From the NCBI GenBank assembly GCA_007844125.1, contig CM017572.1, forward strand, positions 32,133,028-32,197,027: a stretch of DNA of 64,000 nucleotides, in the 5' to 3' direction. The translations under genes and the position numbers were made by a program. This document shows positions 14,201 through 24,318 of the stretch, one piece after another. The stretch's first letter is position 1. Each line of letters opens with the position of its first letter. The notes under the pieces were generated by a model, which was given only the letters and a program-made list of their open reading frames with translations, was not told where the DNA came from and ran no database searches. The DNA is from Sinonovacula constricta. Lineage: Eukaryota > Mollusca > Bivalvia > Cardiida > Solecurtidae.

Positions 14201-15073
14201 GCCAAGTGTGATACATTAGAATATTGTGGTGCCCATGGCCAAGGGTGATACATTAGAATATTGGTGGTGCCCATGGCCAAGGGATGATACATTAGAATAT
14301 TGGTGGTGCCCATGGCCAAGGGTGATACATTAGAATATTGTGGGCCCATGGCCAAGGGTGATACATTAGAATATGTGGTGCCCATGGCCAAGGTGATACA
14401 TTAGAATATTGAGTGGTGCCCATGGCCAAGGTGATACATTAGAATATTGGTGGTGCCCATGGCAAGGGTGATACATTAGAATATTGGTGTGCCATGGCCA
14501 AGGGTGATACATTAGAATATTGGTGGTGCCCATGGCCAAGGGATACATTGGAATATTGTGGTGCCCATGGCCAAGGTGATACATTAGAATATTGATGGTG
14601 CCCATGGCCAAGGGTGATACATTAGAATATTGGTGGTGCCCATGGCCAGGGTGTGATACATAGAATATTGATGGTGCCCATGGCCAAGGGTGATACATTA
14701 GAATGATGGTGGTGCCCATGGCCAAGGTGATACATTAGAAATTGATGGTGCCCATGGCCAAGGGTGATACATTAGAATATATGGTGCCCATGGCCAAGGT
14801 GACATTGGAAAGTGTGGTGCCCATGGCAAGGGTGATACATTAGAATATTGTGGTGCCCATGGCCAAGGTGATACATTGGAATATGATGGTGCCCATGGCC
14901 AAGGTGATACATTGGAAATTGATGGTGCCCATGGCCAAGGGTGATACATTAGAATATTGGTGGTGCCCATGGCCAAGGGTGATACATTAGAATATTGATG
15001 GTGCCCATGGCCAAGGGTGAATACATTAGAATATTGTGGTGCCCATGGCCAAGGTGATACATTAGAATATTGA

Positions 15074-15173
15074 NNNNNNNNNNNNNNNNNNNNNNNNNNN
15101 NNNNNNNNNNNNNNNNNNNNNNNNNNNNNNNNNNNNNNNNNNNNNNNNNNNNNNNNNNNNNNNNNNNNNNNNN
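15074..15173. other. Assembly gap, 100 N
   Basis: A run of exactly 100 N. This length is the usual placeholder for a gap of unknown size. The sequence on the left is the 38-bp satellite and on the right the 20-bp satellite, so both array lengths and their adjacency are uncertain. A minus-strand frame spanning the gap is meaningless. Confidence 0.98.
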
Positions 15174-16513
15174 TACTGGCCACTAGACACTGATACCGGC
15201 CACTAGTCACTGATACCGGCCACTAGACACTGATACTGGCCACTAGTCACTGATACCGACCACTAGACACTGATACCGACCACTAGACACTGATACCGGC
15301 CACAAGTCACTGATACCGACCACTAGACACTGATACTGGCCACTAGACACTGATACCGGCCACTACTCACTGACACCGGCCACAAGACACTCATACCGGC
15401 CACTAGACACTGATAGCGACCACTAGTCACTGATAGCGGCCAATAGTCACTGATACCGACCACTAGACACTGATACCGACCACTAGACACTGATACTGGC
15501 CACTAGACACTGATACCGGCCACTAGTCACTGATACCGGCCACTAGACACTGATACCGGCCACTAGTCACTGATACCGGCCACTAGTCACTGATACCGGC
15601 CACTAGACACTGATACCAGCCACTAGACACTGATACCGACCACTAGACACTGATACCGGCCACTAGACACTGATACCGGCCACTAGACACTGATACTGGC
15701 CACTAGTCACTGATACCGACCACTAGACACTGATACCGACCACTAGACACTGATACCGGCCACAAGTCACTGATACCGACCACTAGACACTGATACTGGC
15801 CACTAGACACTGATACCGGCCACTACTCACTGACACCGGCCACTAGACACTCATACCGGCCACTAGTCACTGATACCGGCCACTAGTCACAGATACCGGC
15901 CACTAGTCACAGATACCGGCCACTAGTCACTGATACCGGCCACTAGTCACTGATACCGACCACTAGACACTGATACCAGCCACTAGACACTGATACCGGC
16001 CATTAGTCACTGATACCGGCCATTAGTCACTGATACCGGCCACTAGTCACTGATACCGACCACTAGACACTGGCATCGGCCACTAGACACTGATACCGGC
16101 CACTAGACACTGATACCGACCACTAGTCACTGGTACCGGCCACTAGTCACTGATACCGACCACTAGACACTGATACCGACCACTAGACACTGATACCGGC
16201 CACTAGTCACTGATACCGACCACTAGACACTGATACCGACCACTAGACACTGATACCGGCCACTAGACACTGATACCGGCCACTAGTCACTGATACCGGC
16301 CACTAGTCACTGATACCGGTCACTAGTCACTGATACCGACCACTAGACACTGGCGCCGGCCACTAGACACTGATACCGACCACTAGACCCTGATACCGAC
16401 CACTAGACACTGATACCGACCACAAGACACTCATACCGACCACTAGACACTGATACCGGCCACTAGTCACTGATACCGGCCACTAGTCACTGATACTGGC
16501 CACTAGTCACTGA
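15174..16513. repeat. 20-bp satellite array, left arm
   Basis: About 67 units of 20 bp with consensus gataccggccactagtcact. Two positions vary most: ccggcc/ccgacc and actagt/actaga. The last 130 bp match 24186-24318 at all but about two positions. The array is cut at 16513 by the LINE. Confidence 0.95.
16502..16513 (+). repeat. LINE target-site duplication, left copy
   Basis: actagtcactga. The same 12 bases follow the LINE at 22308-22319. The first two bases could instead be the end of the LINE's aaatac tail, so the duplication is 10 to 12 bp. Confidence 0.8.
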
Positions 16514-17069
16514 GGGCATAGAATTCTCCGGCTGCCGCTACCTGTAGCGGGGTAAAAACCCTCCAAAGGTAGCCCACCTGTTTGCCGTGGGTGGCGACCC
16601 AGTGTCTCCCTGATGACGGGATCCTGATGGTTGAGGTTAGTGGAGGCTGGCAATTATGCCAAAACTGACCAATACACCATTTTGGCCCTGAGTTACGGAG
16701 TAGACGGGCGGTTATATTGATCCGGTATAACCAATCGGCTGGCCGCGTTGTTCATAGATAACTACTATTTCCCTATTGTATACACTTACTTAGTCCTCCT
16801 ACTATCCACTCTAATTTCTGCTTTTTCCTTTATTGTATACCGTGTAACGCAACCCCCTCCCTCTTATTGTCTCCTTTTACTTATAATCTAGTGGACAGCC
16901 GGCTATACGGATCAATCTGGCATCGTTTACATTTTGTATTCCATGTCAGAGTATAGCACTCTGATATCACTGGCGTTGGGAGTTCGGATACCCACTCCAT
17001 GTCAACGTCCCCTTGTTGGGCTCCGAGGCGGGTGGTGACCCAGAGTGCCGAATCATATATTTTAACTTC
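16514..17069 (+). promoter_or_regulatory. LINE 5' UTR with presumed internal promoter
   Basis: About 556 bp from the satellite junction to the first ATG in the ORF1 frame. The start is GC-richer than the rest. LINEs of this group transcribe from an internal promoter in the 5' UTR; I see no specific motif I would name. An upstream ATG at 16999 opens a different frame of 67 codons that overlaps the ORF1 start and could lower ORF1 translation. Confidence 0.6.
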
Positions 17070-18386
17070 ATGGATAGAAAACGAAAATGTTTCGAACCGA
17101 TCCCCAATTTGTCCTCAGAAGACTCTGATATCGACGCAACACCAACAAACCCAAACTTTCCACGATTTCTTGTTATACAATCAGTTGAAAAATCTCCCAT
17201 AACAAAAGTCTCACCTTTCGTTATTGAAAAATCCATCAAGGGCCTTATTGGTACAGTTGAAAACGTCAGAAAAATTAAAGACGACTGTCTACTTATTGAA
17301 ACAAATAGAAAGTGTATATCGGACAAAATTTTAAAATTGACTGAATTCTGCTCTCTCAAAGTACGTACCTACCCTCATAACTCATTAAACTATTCAAAAG
17401 GTGTCATTCGTTGTCCTGACCTCTCCGGAGTCTCGGAAGAGGAGATCCTGACGGAACTCACACCACAAGGTGTGAGTGGTGTCAGGAGGATCTCCTTCAA
17501 TAAGGAAGGACATAGAATACCTACAAACACGCTGGTAATTACATTTAATAATCCCAAACTTCCATCAACAATCAAAATCGGCTATCTTAACGTCAAAATT
17601 CAGGTATACATTCCAAATCCATTACGTTGCTTTGACTGCCAAAAATTTGGACATCACGAGTCTAGCTGTACACACGATATCATTTGCGGACGATGCAGTG
17701 AACCCGCACACGCACCAAACTTTAAGTGTGAAGCTGACCCGAAGTGTCCAAATTGCTCTGGACCACACGAAAGTAGGTCCAGAGACTGCCCAACATGGAA
17801 ATTCGAAAAAGAAGTACTCAGAATTAAATACACCCGTAATGTCTCATTTCCTGAGGCACGTAAGTTAGCTAACGAAAAACTAACTTCTAGCACTTCAAAA
17901 ACAACTTACGCTGCTATTACAAAATCCAACACTTCAGTTTACCAAGACAATTCAACTCAATATGAAATACCGTCAGGTGACCAAGTATCGGAGAAAATCA
18001 TTATTCCAACCAAATTCAAAAATGCAGAGTCTTCTGAAACAAATAAAACTACACGTCAAATTACTTCACCTAAACCATCTTCGTCTACACAATCTTCTAA
18101 ACCTTCCTCTAGCCAACCTACCAAACCCTCCCCTACTCAAACATCAGAACCTATTTTAAAACCTCAGACAAAGCTATCAAAAGCAGAAAGGAGAGCTGCC
18201 GGAAGAGCTGCCAAGGCTTCACAGGAAGCTGGTAGCTCTTCAGAGAAAACTGGAGGACCCAGTCCTCCGAATTCCCAAGATAATAGAGTTGTCAGGTCCA
18301 ACTCTGTTAACAGATTTGATTGTCTGATGGAGACAGAGTCTCCACCAGACAAACCATCAAGGTCACCCGTTAAGGCGCCTAAATAG
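17070..18386 (+). CDS. LINE ORF1, nucleic-acid-binding Gag-like protein
   Basis: 438 residues. ORF1 proteins of this LINE group coat the element RNA and form the ribonucleoprotein. The open frame extends back to 17013, but that codon is TTG; the first ATG in frame is 17070 (ttcATGg, G at +4, product starting MDRKRK), so I chose it. Residues about 30-180 look like the RRM-type fold typical of I/Jockey ORF1 (inference). Three CCHC zinc knuckles follow: C187-C190-H195-C200, C206-C209-H214-C220 and C226-C229-H233-C240. The C-terminal part (about 290-438) is Ser/Pro/Thr/Lys-rich and probably disordered. There is no stop or frameshift. The frame ends in TAG, and ORF2 begins 21 nt later in the same frame. 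Confidence 0.9.
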   Translation: MDRKRKCFEPIPNLSSEDSDIDATPTNPNFPRFLVIQSVEKSPITKVSPFVIEKSIKGLIGTVENVRKIKDDCLLIETNRKCISDKILKLTEFCSLKVRTYPHNSLNYSKGVIRCPDLSGVSEEEILTELTPQGVSGVRRISFNKEGHRIPTNTLVITFNNPKLPSTIKIGYLNVKIQVYIPNPLRCFDCQKFGHHESSCTHDIICGRCSEPAHAPNFKCEADPKCPNCSGPHESRSRDCPTWKFEKEVLRIKYTRNVSFPEARKLANEKLTSSTSKTTYAAITKSNTSVYQDNSTQYEIPSGDQVSEKIIIPTKFKNAESSETNKTTRQITSPKPSSSTQSSKPSSSQPTKPSPTQTSEPILKPQTKLSKAERRAAGRAAKASQEAGSSSEKTGGPSPPNSQDNRVVRSNSVNRFDCLMETESPPDKPSRSPVKAPK

Positions 18387-18407
18387 ATTTATAAATTAAA
18401 ATTTCCC
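18384..18407 (+). other. In-frame UAG and seven sense codons between ORF1 and ORF2
   Basis: ORF1 ends with TAG at 18384-18386. The next seven codons (I Y K L K F P) are all sense and lead in the same frame into the ORF2 ATG. A single stop codon is therefore all that separates the two products. ORF2 could be made by reinitiation or by stop-codon readthrough. Confidence 0.9.
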
Positions 18408-21400
18408 ATGAACAATAAAATTGTACATTGGAACTGTCGTGGTCTTAAGGCCAATTTTAATGAAATTTTACTTTTACTTACTACTTTAAGCCCCGCCGTG
18501 CTAAGCTTGCAGGAAACATTCCTGAAAGAAAATGATACCTTAACGTTTAAAGATTATAATTCGTATAATCGTATTCATTCACAGTGTGATAGGGCGTCTG
18601 GAGGATCGACAATTCTTGTCAACTCCAAACTGCCTCATTCAGTTATTAACCTTAACACTGATATACAGGCTGTTGCCATTCGAGTAACAGTTCATAAAGT
18701 AATAACCGTTTGCTCTGTTTATATTCCACCAAATTCGGATATTAATAAGTCAAAACTAGATGATTTGGTTAATCAATTACCCACCCCTTATATTCTTGTT
18801 GGAGATTTTAACGGACATAACCCGCTATGGGGATGTTCTGATTACAACAATATGGGTAAAACATTAGAAGACTTTATATCCCAAAATGATATCTGCCTTA
18901 TGAACAATAAAAAGGCAACTTACTTGCATCCTGCTACAGGGCACTATTCCGCCCTTGATCTTACTTTATGTCACCCCTCGTTATATCTTGATTATAGTTG
19001 GGATGTTCATGATGATCTATGTGGAAGTGATCACTTCCCCATAATACTAAATAATGAATCTGTCAATTTAAATGACAAAAATACCTATTGGCGAATGAAC
19101 AGAGCAAATTGGGAATTATTCTCAATATTTTGTAATGAAGAATTGAATACTTCAACTTTTGAGAATGCTGATGATAAAATTCACTCATTCTCAAAACTTC
19201 TACATAGCATAGCGGAAAAATGTATCCCTAAGACCACGGCAAAGTCAAAGCGTAACAAACCTTGGTTTAACGATGAATGTAAAAGGGCAATAAGGAAACG
19301 TAGAGCTGCACTTAAAAAATTTAATATTAGACCTACAAGTGCAAATTTAAATAATTTCAGAAATGAAAGGGCTAAAAGCCGAAAAATCATTAAACAAGCC
19401 AAAAGAAAATCATGGCAGAAATTTGTCTCTGGTATAACCAGTAAAACAACAGTTAAAAATGTTTGGTCGGCTATAAGAAAAATCAGCGGTAAAGTTTCTT
19501 CTAACACAGTTAATCATTTAAAAACCAGTGATTCGATTATAACAAACAAGAAAGATATTTCAGATACTCTTGCTAAAGGTTTTGCACAAAATTCTTCATC
19601 TGAAAATTATTCTAAAGAATTCCAAAATATAAAACAACGTGAGGAAAAACATAAAATAAACTTTAAATCAAACAATAGCGAAAATTATAATCAACCATTT
19701 TCTTTAAAAGAGCTAAGAGAAGCACTTAATAAATCGCATGATACCGCTGCTGGCCCTGATGATATTCCTTATCAATTTTTGAAACATTTACCTCATACTT
19801 CCTTAAAGTTACTTTTATCTATATATAACGAAATCTGGTTTTCTGGAGATGTTCCAGATTCATGGAAAAATGCTTTCGTTATTCCAATACCTAAACAAGG
19901 TAAGGATCCAACCGACCCTACAAGTTATAGACCTATAGCTTTGACAAGTTGTATTTGTAAAACACTAGAACGTATGATTAATACAAGACTCGTTTGGTAT
20001 CTTGAATCAAACAATCTATTAACAGAATTCCAAAGTGGATTTAGAAACCAACGAAGTACACTAGATCATCTCGTTCGTTTTGAAACTTTTATCCGTGATG
20101 CCTTTATCAAGAAAGAACACCTCGTAGCGGTGTTCTTTGATCTTGAAAAGGCTTACGATACAACATGGAAACATGGGATTTTAAAGGATCTAGGTGACCT
20201 TGGTCTCAAGGGTCGTTTACCAACATTTATTAACAGTTTTCTTTCTGACAGAAACTTCCAAGTTAAAATTGGGTCTACCTTGTCTTCTGTTTATAAACAG
20301 GAACAAGGTGTCCCTCAGGGAAGTATATTATCTGTTACTCTCTTTAACATCAAAATAAATAACATTGTAAAAACTCTTAATCCAGGAGTCGATTGTTCAC
20401 TTTATGTGGACGATTTTCTTATATGTTATCGTTCAAAACATATGAACACAATAGAGAGGCAATTACAACAATGCCTCAATAAATTACAAACTTGGAGCAA
20501 TAACAATGGTTTCAAATTTTCAACTACTAAAACAAACTGCATGCATTTCTGTCAGAAAAGATCTGTACATAATGACCCTGAACTATTTTTAAATAACATT
20601 CGTATTCCTGTCGTCAAGGAAACGAAATTTCTTGGTGTCATATTTGACAGCAAATTGTCTTTTATAACTCATATTAAATATGTTAAAACTAAATGTCTTA
20701 AATCTTTAAACTTGTTAAAATTTTTATCACATACCGACTGGGGAGCTGACAGAAAGGTTTTACTACAGCTGTATAGATCTCTAATAAGATCAAAATTGGA
20801 TTACGGTAGCATTGTTTACGGTTCTGCCAGGAGATCATACCTCCAGATGCTAGACGTTGTTCACAACCAAGGACTTCGCCTAGCTCTTGGAGCCTTCAGA
20901 ACCTCTCCTGTGGAGAGCCTTTACGTCGAAGCAAATGAACCATCACTCTACCTTAGAAGAGAGAAACTTGCGCTTCAGTTTGTTTTAAAAATAAAATCTA
21001 ACCTGAAAAATCCTGTACATGATAGCGTTTTTAATCCTAAATATGAAAATTTGTACGACCGTAAACCGACGGCAATAAAACCGTTTGGTTTACGTATGTT
21101 AGATTCTATACAATCGTCACAACTTAATTTACATAAAGTGATGAAGAATAATATTTTGGACAGGCCACCTTGGCAATTAAAAACTCCTTCTGTGGATTTA
21201 ACTCTATGTGACAATAATAAATCCAATACAGACCACCTTGTACTTCGCACAAGATTTCTCGAATTGCGCAATAGGAAATACTCAGATTATATTGAAATTT
21301 ATACGGATGGTTCAAAGGCCGACTCGTATGTCGGCTGCGCTTCAGTTAGTAAATTCCATATTACTAAACAAAAGTTACCCTCCGATTCTTCTATTTTTAC

Positions 21401-22088
21401 AGCCGAAATTCATGCTGTTAACCTTTCACTGGATTTTATTTCCAAGTATTCGGGTACAAAGTTTGTAGTATTCACCGACTCATTGTCGGTTTTACAATCC
21501 ATTAAAACTATGAATTTGTCTAACCCTTACATAAGTACACTTCTTTTGAAGCTCAACGAAATTTCTTCAGACAAGAACATCGTTTTCTGTTGGCTGCCTA
21601 GTCATGTAGGCATCCGAGGCAACGAGGATGCAGACAAAAATGCAAAGTCTGCTTCAGATCTTAATGAAACAGATATTTGCATACCCCATACAGATTTTAA
21701 ACCATGTATAAATAGATACGTTTTATCTAAATGGCAAACAAGTTGGGATAGTACTATCCATAACAAATTACACGATATCAAACCTAAGGTTGGTTCTTAT
21801 ACCTCTATTCATAGGGACGACAGACAGGAGGACGTTGTTCTTACCCGCTGTCGAATAGGTCATTCTAGACTGACTCATTCTTACCTTTTACAAAGAGAAG
21901 ACCAACCTGAGTGTGTTCCTTGTCAGGAACCACTGACTGTTAAGCATATTTTATTAGACTGTATTGACACCAACCACATACGATCTAAATATTTTAATGT
22001 CAATACCATGTTTGATTTGTTTATGACAGTGCCCAACTCTACACTTGTTTGTTTTTTAAAAGAAATCTGCATTTTTAACCGATTGTAA
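18408..22088 (+). CDS. LINE ORF2: endonuclease, reverse transcriptase, RNase H
   Basis: 1,226 residues, intact. It nicks the target DNA and copies the element RNA in place. Domains in order: APE-like endonuclease, about 3-215, with N9 (HWNCRG), E36 (LQET), D133/N135 (GDFNG), D184 and the D208-H209 pair (GSDH). Reverse transcriptase, about 430-760, with SYRPIALTS (506-514), D578 in FFDLEKAYD, QGVPQGS (633-639) and the catalytic YVDD (666-669), then FLGVIFD. RNase H, about 960-1085, with D967 (YTDGS), E1000, D1024, H1066 and D1076 (GNEDAD). A C-terminal zinc motif has C1169-C1172-H1180-C1185. All catalytic residues I expect are present. YVDD replaces the more frequent YADD of LINEs. The start is a true ATG, with no upstream stop in frame other than the ORF1 terminator. 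Confidence 0.95.
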   Translation: MNNKIVHWNCRGLKANFNEILLLLTTLSPAVLSLQETFLKENDTLTFKDYNSYNRIHSQCDRASGGSTILVNSKLPHSVINLNTDIQAVAIRVTVHKVITVCSVYIPPNSDINKSKLDDLVNQLPTPYILVGDFNGHNPLWGCSDYNNMGKTLEDFISQNDICLMNNKKATYLHPATGHYSALDLTLCHPSLYLDYSWDVHDDLCGSDHFPIILNNESVNLNDKNTYWRMNRANWELFSIFCNEELNTSTFENADDKIHSFSKLLHSIAEKCIPKTTAKSKRNKPWFNDECKRAIRKRRAALKKFNIRPTSANLNNFRNERAKSRKIIKQAKRKSWQKFVSGITSKTTVKNVWSAIRKISGKVSSNTVNHLKTSDSIITNKKDISDTLAKGFAQNSSSENYSKEFQNIKQREEKHKINFKSNNSENYNQPFSLKELREALNKSHDTAAGPDDIPYQFLKHLPHTSLKLLLSIYNEIWFSGDVPDSWKNAFVIPIPKQGKDPTDPTSYRPIALTSCICKTLERMINTRLVWYLESNNLLTEFQSGFRNQRSTLDHLVRFETFIRDAFIKKEHLVAVFFDLEKAYDTTWKHGILKDLGDLGLKGRLPTFINSFLSDRNFQVKIGSTLSSVYKQEQGVPQGSILSVTLFNIKINNIVKTLNPGVDCSLYVDDFLICYRSKHMNTIERQLQQCLNKLQTWSNNNGFKFSTTKTNCMHFCQKRSVHNDPELFLNNIRIPVVKETKFLGVIFDSKLSFITHIKYVKTKCLKSLNLLKFLSHTDWGADRKVLLQLYRSLIRSKLDYGSIVYGSARRSYLQMLDVVHNQGLRLALGAFRTSPVESLYVEANEPSLYLRREKLALQFVLKIKSNLKNPVHDSVFNPKYENLYDRKPTAIKPFGLRMLDSIQSSQLNLHKVMKNNILDRPPWQLKTPSVDLTLCDNNKSNTDHLVLRTRFLELRNRKYSDYIEIYTDGSKADSYVGCASVSKFHITKQKLPSDSSIFTAEIHAVNLSLDFISKYSGTKFVVFTDSLSVLQSIKTMNLSNPYISTLLLKLNEISSDKNIVFCWLPSHVGIRGNEDADKNAKSASDLNETDICIPHTDFKPCINRYVLSKWQTSWDSTIHNKLHDIKPKVGSYTSIHRDDRQEDVVLTRCRIGHSRLTHSYLLQREDQPECVPCQEPLTVKHILLDCIDTNHIRSKYFNVNTMFDLFMTVPNSTLVCFLKEICIFNRL

Positions 22089-22307
22089 TGTCTTAACAGT
22101 TAATTGTGATATCTTTGCAAATTTTAATACTGTTATCCATTTATATTTGTTTTTCAAATATTTTTAACTTGTATATACTCACGTTCCGAAATACCTATTT
22201 TAGTTTTAACACTGTTAAACTTCAATATTGATTAATGAAACTTTATTCGGCGCCGTATGACCTATAAAGTGTCGGTGTGCCGTTAAACCCAAAATACAAA
22301 TACAAAT
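22089..22307 (+). other. LINE 3' UTR and (aaatac)n tail
   Basis: About 219 bp after the ORF2 stop, ending 'gtgccgttaaaccc' and then about three copies of aaatac. A short simple-repeat tail rather than poly(A) is usual in this LINE group. The 'gccgttaaaccc' block resembles the end of many mollusc LINEs and the SINEs they mobilise (from memory). Confidence 0.8.
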
Positions 22308-22319
22308 ACTAGTCACTGA
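22308..22319 (+). repeat. LINE target-site duplication, right copy
   Basis: actagtcactga, identical to 16502-16513. It is followed by 'caccgcc', just as at the uninterrupted paralogous site 24307-24325. Confidence 0.8.
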
Positions 22320-24318
22320 CACCGCCACTAGTCACTGATACCGGCCACTAGACACTGATACCGACCACTAGTCACTGATACCGGCCGCTAGTCACTGATA
22401 CCGGACACTAGACACTGATACCGGCCGCTAGACACTGATACCGGCCATTAGTCACTGATACCGGCCACTAGTCACTGATACCGGGCACTAGTCACTGATA
22501 CCGACCACTAGACACTGGCACCGGCCACTAGACACTGATACCGACCACTAGACACTGATACCGACCACTAGACACTGATACCGACCACTAGACACTCATA
22601 CCGACCACTAGACACTGATACCGACCACTAGTCACTGATACCGACGACTAGTCACTGATACCGACCACTAGACACTGATACCGACCACTAGACACTGATA
22701 CCGACCACTAGTCACTGATACCGTCCACTAGTCACTGATACCGGCCACTAGACACTCATACCGACCACTAGACACTGATACCGAACACTAGACACTGATA
22801 CCGACCACTAGTCACTGATACCGACCACTAGTCACTGATACTGACCACTAGTCACTGATACCGGCCACTAGTCACTGATACCGACCACTAGACACTGATA
22901 CCGGCCACTAGTCACTGATACCGTTCACTAGATACTGATACCGTCCACTAGACACTGATGCCGGCCACTAGACACTGATACCGGCCACTAGTCACTGATA
23001 CCGGCCACTAGACACTGATACCGACCACTAGACACTGATACCGTCCACTAGACACTGATACCGGCCACTAGACACTGATACCGGCCGCTAGACACTGATA
23101 CCGGCCATTAGTCACTGATACCGGCCACTAGTCACTGATACCGGCCACTAGTCACTGATACCGACCACTAGACACTGGCATCGGCCACTAGACACTGATA
23201 CCGGCCACTAGTCACTGATACCGGCCACTAGTCACTGATACCGGCCACTAGACACTGATACCGGCCACTAGACACTGATACCGGCCACTAGACAATGATA
23301 CCGGCCACTAGACACTGATACTGGCCACTAGTCACTGATACCGGCCACTAGTCACTGATACCGACCACTAGTCACTGATACCGGCCACTAGACACTGATA
23401 CTGGCCACTAGACACTGATACTGGCCACTAGACACTGATACCGGCCACTAGTCACTGATACCGGCCACTAGACACTGATACTGGCCACTAGTCACTGATA
23501 CCGACCACTAGACACTGATACCGACCACTAGACACTGATACCGGCCACAAGTCACTGATACCGACCACTAGACACTGATACTGGCCACTAGACACTGATA
23601 CCGGCCACTACTCACTGACACCGGCCACTAGACACTCATACCGGCCACTAGACACTGATAGCGACCACTAGTCACTGATACCGGCCAATAGTCACTGATA
23701 CCGACCACTAGACACTGATACCGACCACTAGACACTGATACTGGCCACTAGACACTGATACCGGCCACTAGTCACTGATACTGGCCACTAGACACTGATA
23801 CCGGCCACTAGTCACTGATACCGGCCACTAGACACTGATACTGGCCATTAGTCACTGATACCGGCCATTAGTCACTGATACCGGCCACTAGTCACTGATA
23901 CCGACCACTAGACACTGGCATCGGCCACTAGACACTGATACCGGCCACTAGACACTGATACCGACCACTAGTCACTGGTACCGGCCACTAGTCACTGATA
24001 CCGACCACTAGACACTGATACCGACCACTAGACACTGATTCCGGCCACTAGACACTGATACCGGCCGCTAGACACTGATACCGGCCATTAGTCACTGATA
24101 CCGGCCACTAGTCATTGATTCCGGGCACTAGTCACTGATACCGACCACTAGACACTGGCACCGGCCACTAGACACTGATACCGACCACTAGACACTGATA
24201 CCGACCACTAGACACTGATACCGACCACAAGACACTCATACCGACCACTAGACACTGATACCGGCCACTAGTCACTGATACCGGCCACTTGTCACTGATA
24301 CTGGCCACTAGTCACTGA
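22320..24318 (+). repeat. Higher-order block of the 20-bp array, copy 1 (100 units)
   Basis: It starts at the 19-bp marker unit ('accgccactag' at 22321) and runs to the next one at 24320, 1,999 bp away, i.e. 100 units with one base missing. Its first 120 bp match the starts of the three later blocks. The end of this block matches the sequence left of the LINE. Confidence 0.85.

Larger units (their letters stand above)
1226..15073. repeat. 38-bp satellite array (about 360 units)
   Basis: A tandem repeat of 38 bp: starts of 'gatacatta' at 1864 and 1902 give the period. Each unit holds 'gatacattagaatattg' followed by 'gtgcccatggccaagg'. Common variants are ggt/gat before the gtgccc block, gtgccc/gcaccc, attaga/attgga, and 37-bp units that lose one G of aaggg. 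Minus-strand frames encode repeated 'MYHPWPWAP'-like and 'ITLGHGHHQYSNVSPLAMG'-like peptides only because the unit lacks stops; 38 is not a multiple of three, so the peptides cycle through all frames. The true array is longer because it runs into an assembly gap at 15074. Confidence 0.95.
16514..22307 (+). mobile_element. Full-length non-LTR retrotransposon (I/Nimb-like LINE)
   Basis: A 5.8-kb element made of a 5' UTR of about 556 bp, ORF1, a 21-nt spacer, ORF2, a 3' UTR of about 219 bp and a short (aaatac)n tail. It carries no LTRs and is flanked by a 10-12 bp target duplication, as expected for target-primed reverse transcription. ORF2 with an APE-type endonuclease, a reverse transcriptase and an RNase H, and ORF1 with CCHC knuckles, place it in the I group of LINEs (I, Nimb, Ingi or Jockey neighbours). 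The exact clade needs a tree. Both frames are open, so it is probably young and may be competent. It sits inside the 20-bp satellite. Confidence 0.93.

Noticed and set aside
1091..15210. Dozens of minus-strand frames of 60-173 codons with repeated MYHPWPWAP/ITLGHGHHQYSNV peptides
   Set aside because: They are the same 38-bp satellite read in rotating frames. Frames end at random indels and one crosses the N gap.
17013..17069. Extending LINE ORF1 upstream to 17013
   Set aside because: The codon at 17013 is TTG. The first in-frame ATG is 17070, with a good context.
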